The notes below the pieces were generated by a model that worked only from the letters and a program-made list of their open reading frames with translations, was not told where the DNA came from and searched no databases. A DNA stretch of 64,000 nucleotides from Chloroflexota bacterium (GTDB lineage Bacteria; Chloroflexota; Anaerolineae; UBA4142), in the NCBI GenBank assembly GCA_016219275.1, contig JACRBM010000040.1, positions 186,001 through 250,000 on the forward strand, in the 5' to 3' direction. How positions within the stretch are numbered: position 1 is the stretch's first letter; every line of letters starts with the position of its first letter. Positions 63,986-64,000 of the stretch are shown piece after piece. A program made the translations under genes and the position numbers.

Positions 63986-64000
63986 AACGAAACGAGTGTG

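Overview
The window reads as a chromosomal segment of an uncultured, moderately GC-rich bacterium, most likely a Chloroflexota (Anaerolineae-like) genome. This is inferred from Thr/Pro-rich linkers behind lipoboxes or single membrane anchors, a T-box leader, no outer-membrane or LPS genes, strong gcg-type codon bias, and intergenic spaces filled with short hairpin repeats. No 16S rRNA or single-copy phylogenetic marker set is present, so the assignment is tentative.

Layout. 1-5.3 kb: end of a restriction-modification protein, a nucleotidyltransferase, a RelE-type toxin gene broken by a palindromic repeat (its antitoxin intact), pyruvate phosphate dikinase, and a Doc/antitoxin pair. 5.3-15.8 kb: mostly minus-strand housekeeping and envelope genes (glycyl-tRNA synthetase, recO, MazG-like, PfkB kinase, MBL-fold protein, PpiC foldase, Thr/Pro-linker surface proteins). 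16-34.5 kb: plus strand, with a methylase-like protein lacking its motif, tRNA-Val, a T-box leader with a threonine specifier, lysC, asd, thrS behind its own leader, proC, thrC and thrB, so most of the aspartate-to-threonine route lies here. Embedded in it is a lower-GC accessory patch (28.5-31.3 kb) with an HNH-type protein, a PIN-domain module and a truncated extra copy of the thrC 5' end. 34.5-38 kb: DUF3842 protein, a candidate structured RNA, and larE-larB-larC for the nickel-pincer nucleotide cofactor.

38-63 kb is a respiratory and sulfur-handling region. It holds two Tat-exported molybdopterin oxidoreductases, one with an FdnHI-like ferredoxin plus cytochrome b pair and one with a PsrB/NrfD pair. 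It also holds a lipoprotein with four tandem rhodanese domains, a PAS-GGDEF cyclase, PocR-type and ArsR-type regulators, several multiheme cytochromes, a split YeeE/YedE thiosulfate-type transporter, a cytochrome b / multiheme c / Rieske complex, OsmC, a thioredoxin-fold protein, a single-domain rhodanese and a TSUP permease.

The most striking observation is two in-frame UGA codons in this region, each followed by a hairpin that fits the bacterial SECIS consensus. One replaces the conserved cysteine of the CPGTC motif in the C-terminal YeeE/YedE half. The other lies in the molybdopterin oxidoreductase at 38.4 kb, where the hairpin carries the same GCAGGTCTGC apex as the E. coli fdhF SECIS. 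I infer a selenocysteine-using import and reduction system for sulfur (or selenium) oxyanions; no sel genes are in the window to confirm it.

A second genome-wide peculiarity is a set of at least fifteen intergenic hairpins, each built by iterating a different 7-12 base word in one arm and its reverse complement in the other, often placed between genes of one operon and twice read as protein.
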